Under the pieces are notes generated by a model that was not told the origin of the DNA, ran no database searches, and worked only from the letters and a program-made list of their open reading frames with translations. Source: Peptostreptococcaceae bacterium (GTDB lineage Bacteria; Bacillota_A; Clostridia; Peptostreptococcales; Acidaminobacteraceae). Taken from it: a DNA stretch of 10,867 nucleotides. Positions 6,964-10,867 of the stretch are shown here, piece by piece (the stretch's first letter is position 1; every line of letters starts with the position of its first letter). The DNA is taken from the NCBI GenBank assembly GCA_013619035.1, contig JABXKX010000421.1:1-10867 (forward strand), in the 5' to 3' direction. The position numbers and the translations under genes were made by a program.

Positions 6964-6996
6964 ATTATAACATTAAATCTGTAAAGTTATTTTACA
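6964..6996 (-). promoter_or_regulatory. mutS2 promoter with overlapping palindrome
   Basis: On the minus strand TGTTATAAT is a perfect extended -10 (TATAAT at 6969..6964), predicting transcription from about 6957. A 6-bp palindrome TGTAAA-N5-TTTACA (6980-6996) covers the -35 position, where no good -35 hexamer exists, so it could be an operator. mutS2 can thus be transcribed independently of the U32 gene. Confidence 0.5.
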
Positions 6997-7007
6997 ATAA
7001 TATTTCA

Positions 7008-9266
7008 CTATTCAACGCCTCTATGGAAATGTCCTGGAGTGCCATCTTCAAATGCCAATTGAGCAGTTTTACCCTTTAAAACACTGATATAAGCTTCAGT
7101 AACGCGTCTAACTTCCTCTGGTGATTCAATAGTAAAGTCCAATCTGAAATACTTGATATCCATCATTAATAAGTCATCAAACACTCTTAACAGATGAAGT
7201 CTTCTACTATTTAAAATTTCTATACGTTGTCCATTTCTAATCATTGGATAATCTTCATCAAATCTATCTTTTAATGCATGATGATTTTTACACGGTTCAT
7301 TGCATGTTTCACAGTGAGTCGGCTGTTTTGTGATTGGACAGTACGACATAATCATAGCTGGAGCATAACCATATACAATCATTTCAAGTGCTTGACCTTT
7401 ATTAGGCTTTAATTTATACAATTCATCTTTACTCAATTCATAACTGAGTGTTATTCTTTCAATACCTGACTCATGATAAGCATCAATAGCATGTTGATTA
7501 AAAACATTCAAACTATAATCTAAATAAGTCTGTTCAAAACTGCCTATTTGACCATAGTTTCCAACCAACAACGGACCATTATAATCTTTAAGATTTTCTT
7601 TTAGAACTTCTATTTCATTTTCAGGTGTAACTCTTGGCAATCTGAAAATAGCGCCTTCAGCTGATAAATCCATAGAATAAATATCTGCAAGATCTAAATC
7701 TTTAATTGCATCATATTGTTCTTTGGTTCTTACAGCAACAGTTAATTCCTTTATTTTTTCTTCTTCATGTTGATTAAATTCTGCTTCATAGTTACTTTCA
7801 CGTGTATATTTCTGACTTCTCAGTTCATCTAATCGATCGGTACATTGTCTTCTCAGCTCATTAATAATTTTTACCGGAATACTCACACCTTCATCTACAT
7901 AAATATGAGATGTTTGAAGTCCATAAGGCGTAGAGCCTAACTTCTCAAGTTGTTTTAATACTTTCTCTTCATCCAAAGGTACTCTTAATGCTTTTTCTAC
8001 GAGGGTATCACTAGAAAATTCTACTTGATGAACACCATCAGACATTTCCATAACCACAGGTTTACCAAACTTACACATAAAAATGATTTCTATTGGAATA
8101 TTAATCATTTCTTTGTTGTAACTTAGACGTGCTTGTAACATCATCTCAGCATCATAGGTTCTATAAACAACTTCACCTGGTTTTGCGAAGTATTTAAAAT
8201 CTACTGTAATTCCTTTTTTATAATCATAAGCTTTTACACGTTGATTGTTAAAATAGAATACATCCGTTCTTGCACCAACACTACTGCCGTCTCTTCTAAT
8301 TTGTATTTCATCACCTTTTGCAAGTGGTTTTTCTAAATCTAAAATTAACTTGTTGATGTTGGCATCATAATAATTAACCGTACCAACTCTTTCACCTCTA
8401 TTACCTGGAGCATCACTGGCGATAATGTTATTATTCAACAAATAACCTTCTGTGTATGTTCTGTTGAATATTCTATTCAGATCACTATCAGTAGACATAT
8501 TATCAAGTGCAGCTCTATAACTAGAAACAGTTGTTGCTGCATATTCCGGTCCCTTCATACGACCTTCAATTTTAATTGAATCCGCACCTGCTAAAACAAG
8601 TTTAGTGATTTGATCAATTGTATTTAAATCTTTTGGACTAATCGTATATGATGTCTCATCAAACAAAGTATATTGTTGACGACATGGTTGAGCACATCTG
8701 CCTCTATTACCACTTCTACCACCGATTAAACTAGACATCAAACACTGTCCAGAATAACTCACACATAAAGCACCATGAACAAAAACTTCTAATTCTATAT
8801 CACAAGATGCTTTGATTCTTTTAATTTCTTCTAAACTCATTTCTCTTGCAACAACAACTCGATTGAAACCAACAGATTTTAGGTATTTCACATCTTCTAA
8901 ACTATGTGCTGACATTTGTGTACTGGCATGAAGCTCTAAGTCCGGATAATGACTTCTAATATAACTTGCCACACCATAATCTTGTACAATAATTGCATCA
9001 ACACCGTTTGTGTATAAGAAATCAATGTACTTCTTTACATTTCCAAATTCGCTGTCCTTGACCAAAGTATTCACTGTAACATAGACATTTACATCACGAA
9101 TATGAGCATACTTAATAGCAGCTATCATCGCTTCTTCATCAAAATTCTTAGCAAATTGTCTGGCACCAAAATTAGCACCCGATAAATACACCGCATTGGC
9201 TCCATTTTGAATGGCAGCCACCAATGATTCTTCTGCACCAACAGGTGCGAGTAATTCAGTTTTCAT
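7008..9266 (-). CDS. Peptidase U32 family protein, long form (probable RNA hydroxylation enzyme)
   Basis: A 752-residue protein with the U32 N-terminal barrel (LLAPVGAEESLVAAIQNGAN, 5-24). Its hallmark segment 164-196 has Cys168, Cys175, Cys191 and Cys195 around SGQCLMSSL, GRSGNRGRCAQPC. An EGRMKGPEYAA motif is at 234-244, and the tail GHFHRGVE ends the protein. Despite the 'peptidase/collagenase' name, studied members of the family (TrhP on tRNA, RlhA on 23S rRNA, UbiU/UbiV on a quinone precursor) are iron-sulfur hydroxylation proteins that use prephenate-linked or oxygen-independent chemistry. The long form with a C-terminal extension is nearest in size to RlhA, but the RNA target is not determinable here. 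A second cysteine group (Cys643, 652, 655, 659) lies in the C-terminal half. GAGGAG 8 nt before the ATG supports the start. It lies 35 bp after zapA, most likely in one operon. Confidence 0.88.
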   Translation of the reverse strand: MKTELLAPVGAEESLVAAIQNGANAVYLSGANFGARQFAKNFDEEAMIAAIKYAHIRDVNVYVTVNTLVKDSEFGNVKKYIDFLYTNGVDAIIVQDYGVASYIRSHYPDLELHASTQMSAHSLEDVKYLKSVGFNRVVVAREMSLEEIKRIKASCDIELEVFVHGALCVSYSGQCLMSSLIGGRSGNRGRCAQPCRQQYTLFDETSYTISPKDLNTIDQITKLVLAGADSIKIEGRMKGPEYAATTVSSYRAALDNMSTDSDLNRIFNRTYTEGYLLNNNIIASDAPGNRGERVGTVNYYDANINKLILDLEKPLAKGDEIQIRRDGSSVGARTDVFYFNNQRVKAYDYKKGITVDFKYFAKPGEVVYRTYDAEMMLQARLSYNKEMINIPIEIIFMCKFGKPVVMEMSDGVHQVEFSSDTLVEKALRVPLDEEKVLKQLEKLGSTPYGLQTSHIYVDEGVSIPVKIINELRRQCTDRLDELRSQKYTRESNYEAEFNQHEEEKIKELTVAVRTKEQYDAIKDLDLADIYSMDLSAEGAIFRLPRVTPENEIEVLKENLKDYNGPLLVGNYGQIGSFEQTYLDYSLNVFNQHAIDAYHESGIERITLSYELSKDELYKLKPNKGQALEMIVYGYAPAMIMSYCPITKQPTHCETCNEPCKNHHALKDRFDEDYPMIRNGQRIEILNSRRLHLLRVFDDLLMMDIKYFRLDFTIESPEEVRRVTEAYISVLKGKTAQLAFEDGTPGHFHRGVE

Positions 9267-9301
9267 AATTTTTTCTCCTCAAAAAACAGAGAAGTAGATA
9301 A

Positions 9302-9925
9302 CTACTCCTCTAGGTCTTCTTCATATATAATTTCATCTTCGTAGTCTTCATATTGAGTTATGGACTCACGTAAATTTTCAGTTTCAATCTCATCAAATAC
9401 TTTCATGTATTCAGAAATTTCACTTTCTCTTAACAGTAATTTTTCTTCTAAATCAGCGATACGATTTGACGCTCTTTCTAAAGCTTCGTCACTATCCACC
9501 AAATCACCACACATCAGTTCAATTTTTTCAGCTAGTTTACGTAATTGAACTTCTTGGTCACTCCTAGAAGATTTAATAATCTCAAATTCACTTAAGATAT
9601 TATCATATAACCCTTCGGCTTCGGAAACATGTTGAGTCAACGAAGTTATTTGTTTTTTTGTCTCTTCGATTTCACCTTTAGGAATATGTTGATTTGGCAA
9701 TACTTCTTCTATCTGTTGACGCGCTTTCGCCAAATCATCAGCTAGATTCAATGCAGTTAATATTGCAATTTTAGTATAACTTAACGACGAATTTGATTTC
9801 AAAATCGATTGCATACGATCATCCACTAATCTTGCAACGCTCTCAACATACTGTTGATCGTCTGTACTGATTAAATAATGATCCTGTCCCAATATTCTAA
9901 CGGATAACTTATTTTTATTTGACAT
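9302..9925 (-). CDS. zapA: ZapA-like cell division protein with long coiled-coil tail
   Basis: The first 75 or so residues match ZapA: LSVRILGQDHYLIS (7-20), YVESVARLVDDRM (26-38) and the helix YTKIAILTALNLADDL (50-65). ZapA binds FtsZ in the cytoplasm and bundles its filaments at the division site. Typical ZapA is 80-100 residues; this protein has 207. The extra part is coiled coil (about 84-190, with a Q/K/E-rich heptad look) and ends in a very acidic tail (DYEDEIIYEEDLEE, 194-207). TGAGGTG 5 nt before the ATG supports the start. In Bacillus zapA is also close to mutS2, so the gene order zapA-U32-mutS2 fits a known neighbourhood, but cvpA and polX are absent between them. Confidence 0.85.
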   Translation of the reverse strand: MSNKNKLSVRILGQDHYLISTDDQQYVESVARLVDDRMQSILKSNSSLSYTKIAILTALNLADDLAKARQQIEEVLPNQHIPKGEIEETKKQITSLTQHVSEAEGLYDNILSEFEIIKSSRSDQEVQLRKLAEKIELMCGDLVDSDEALERASNRIADLEEKLLLRESEISEYMKVFDEIETENLRESITQYEDYEDEIIYEEDLEE

Positions 9926-9957
9926 TTTAACACCTCATCCACATAATAACTATATTA

Positions 9958-9966
9958 ATTTTATCA
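9958..9966 (-). promoter_or_regulatory. Candidate extended -10 promoter for zapA
   Basis: On the minus strand TGATAAAAT (TG-N-TAAAAT, 5 of 6 to consensus) lies in the 87-bp gap after the HD-GYP gene and predicts a leader of about 26 nt. No convincing -35 is seen, and no terminator follows the HD-GYP stop, so read-through from it is also possible. Confidence 0.4.
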
Positions 9967-10012
9967 TACTATAAATCCACTCATTTAAAAAGCTTTACGT
10001 ACAAAATAATCA

Positions 10013-10867
10013 TTACCAAAGAGAATTATATAGCGTTTTAAACGCATCCAGATGCTCCATTACGATTGATACAATTTTTTTATCAAAATGTGTACCCGCA
10101 TCATTTTTTATAATTTCAATCGCTTCTTCAAAAGAAAAAGCTTTTTTATACGGTCTTTCACTTGTTAATGCATCAAAAACATCTACTAAAGCGACTATTC
10201 TTGCCGATAACGGTATTTGTTCATCTGTTAGACCTTCAGGATAACCCATCCCATTGACTTTCTCATGATGATATTTGGCGATATCAACAGCCATTTCAAA
10301 TTCATTCGTACCAATAGAGACCAATAATTCTTCTAACACTTCTGCACCATGTAAACTATGTGTCTTCATTATGGTCATTTCATCATCTGTTAAGCGACCG
10401 GGTTTATTTAAGACATTATCAGGAATACCAACTTTCCCAATATCATGTAATGGACTTAGACGTTTGATACTCGTTACAAACTTTTCGTCTATTTCTTCAT
10501 ATGATGATTCAAGAAGTTTAGAAACAAAAGCACTATAATGACTAATTCTATCAATGTGATTACCCGTTATATTATCTTTTGACTCAACTATTTTTGCAAA
10601 TCCTCTAACAGTAGATATCATTAAATTTTCAATCACAAAACTTTTCTCTAAAGATGTGCCGAGTGCATTGGCTATATTGATCAAAAATTGCTGATGTTTT
10701 TCATCATATATATGAGTTTGAATGGATGAAAAGAATACAACACCAATCGCTCTATCTTCATGAAATAGCGGTAATGATATACTTGATTTCATACCTTCTT
10801 CTATAATCAATTTTGTCGAATCACTAAAGGGATGAGCTTTATAGTATGCTTCTAAGTCATTTATAAT
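10013..10867 (-). CDS. GAF/HD-GYP domain protein, probable c-di-GMP phosphodiesterase (5' end missing)
   Basis: The frame is open to the right edge, so 284 C-terminal residues are visible and the true start lies outside. Visible residues 1 to about 75 look like the end of a GAF sensor domain (SISLPLFHEDRAIGVVFFSS). An HD-GYP domain follows with its metal and signature motifs: GNHIDRIS (102-109), LHDIGKVGIPD (140-150), MKTHSLHGAEVL (167-178), KYHHEKVNGMGYPEGL (198-213), VDVFDALTSERPY (228-240) and GTHFD (258-262). HD-GYP enzymes hydrolyse cyclic di-GMP in the cytoplasm. The usual HHExxDGxGYP has N in place of the first D here; the metal-binding HD and HH are kept, so activity is plausible. It lies 87 bp upstream of zapA in the same direction. 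The ATG/TTG codons inside the visible frame are not the real start. Confidence 0.9.
   Translation of the reverse strand: MINDLEAYYKAHPFSDSTKLIIEEGMKSSISLPLFHEDRAIGVVFFSSIQTHIYDEKHQQFLINIANALGTSLEKSFVIENLMISTVRGFAKIVESKDNITGNHIDRISHYSAFVSKLLESSYEEIDEKFVTSIKRLSPLHDIGKVGIPDNVLNKPGRLTDDEMTIMKTHSLHGAEVLEELLVSIGTNEFEMAVDIAKYHHEKVNGMGYPEGLTDEQIPLSARIVALVDVFDALTSERPYKKAFSFEEAIEIIKNDAGTHFDKKIVSIVMEHLDAFKTLYNSLW

Noticed and set aside
6637..7079. Plus-strand open frames opposite the mutS2 start
   Set aside because: Leucine/serine/phenylalanine-rich translation typical of antisense AT-rich DNA, with no start signals.
9360..9548. Plus-strand open frame opposite zapA
   Set aside because: Serine-rich shadow of the zapA coiled-coil codons.
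10275..10538. Plus-strand open frame opposite the HD-GYP gene
   Set aside because: Antisense to conserved HD-GYP motifs and without start signals.
145..10867. Alternative genetic code with TGA as tryptophan, since no TGA stop ends any of the main genes
   Set aside because: Tryptophans that I checked are TGG, all genes are full length under the standard code, and eight stops are too few to infer loss of TGA.

Overview
This window is AT-rich, gene-dense bacterial chromosome. The genes have strong Shine-Dalgarno sites and several are tightly packed or overlapping. The gene content (MutS2 with a Smr domain, ZapA, a long U32 protein, and an Enterococcus-type agmatine deiminase pathway) points to a low-GC Gram-positive lineage, either Bacillota or a wall-less or near-Mollicutes relative of the Acholeplasma/Izemoplasma/Haloplasma kind. 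All ORFs read through with TGG as tryptophan, so the standard code applies. The eight visible stop codons are TAA or TAG. I cannot fix the genus from the sequence.

Left part (1-4127): an agmatine catabolism locus. aguA (agmatine deiminase) and aguD (agmatine/putrescine antiporter) lie on the minus strand, 3 bp apart. aguB (putrescine carbamoyltransferase) is divergent on the plus strand. Agmatine would enter in exchange for putrescine and be deiminated to N-carbamoylputrescine. That product would then be phosphorolysed to putrescine plus carbamoyl phosphate. The ATP-yielding carbamate kinase normally found in such operons is not in the window. The 321-bp divergent region holds an array of about six GTTAC-centred sites spaced 17-22 bp, two of them perfect GTAAC-N3-GTTAC palindromes, and a 15-bp direct repeat flanks the array. 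At the far left edge, the first 17 codons of another minus-strand gene appear with its own promoter and a very strong ribosome binding site.

Right part (4128-10867): a minus-strand housekeeping cluster read right to left. It contains a c-di-GMP phosphodiesterase-like GAF/HD-GYP gene (5' end off the window), zapA with a long coiled-coil tail, a U32-family protein, mutS2, and a DUF523 gene whose ATG overlaps the mutS2 stop. Promoter-like extended -10 elements precede zapA and mutS2. A rho-independent terminator overlaps the DUF523 stop codon, and the two halves of the window converge at 4018-4127.

Most of the window is ordinary. The least explained element is the operator-like array between aguA and aguB.
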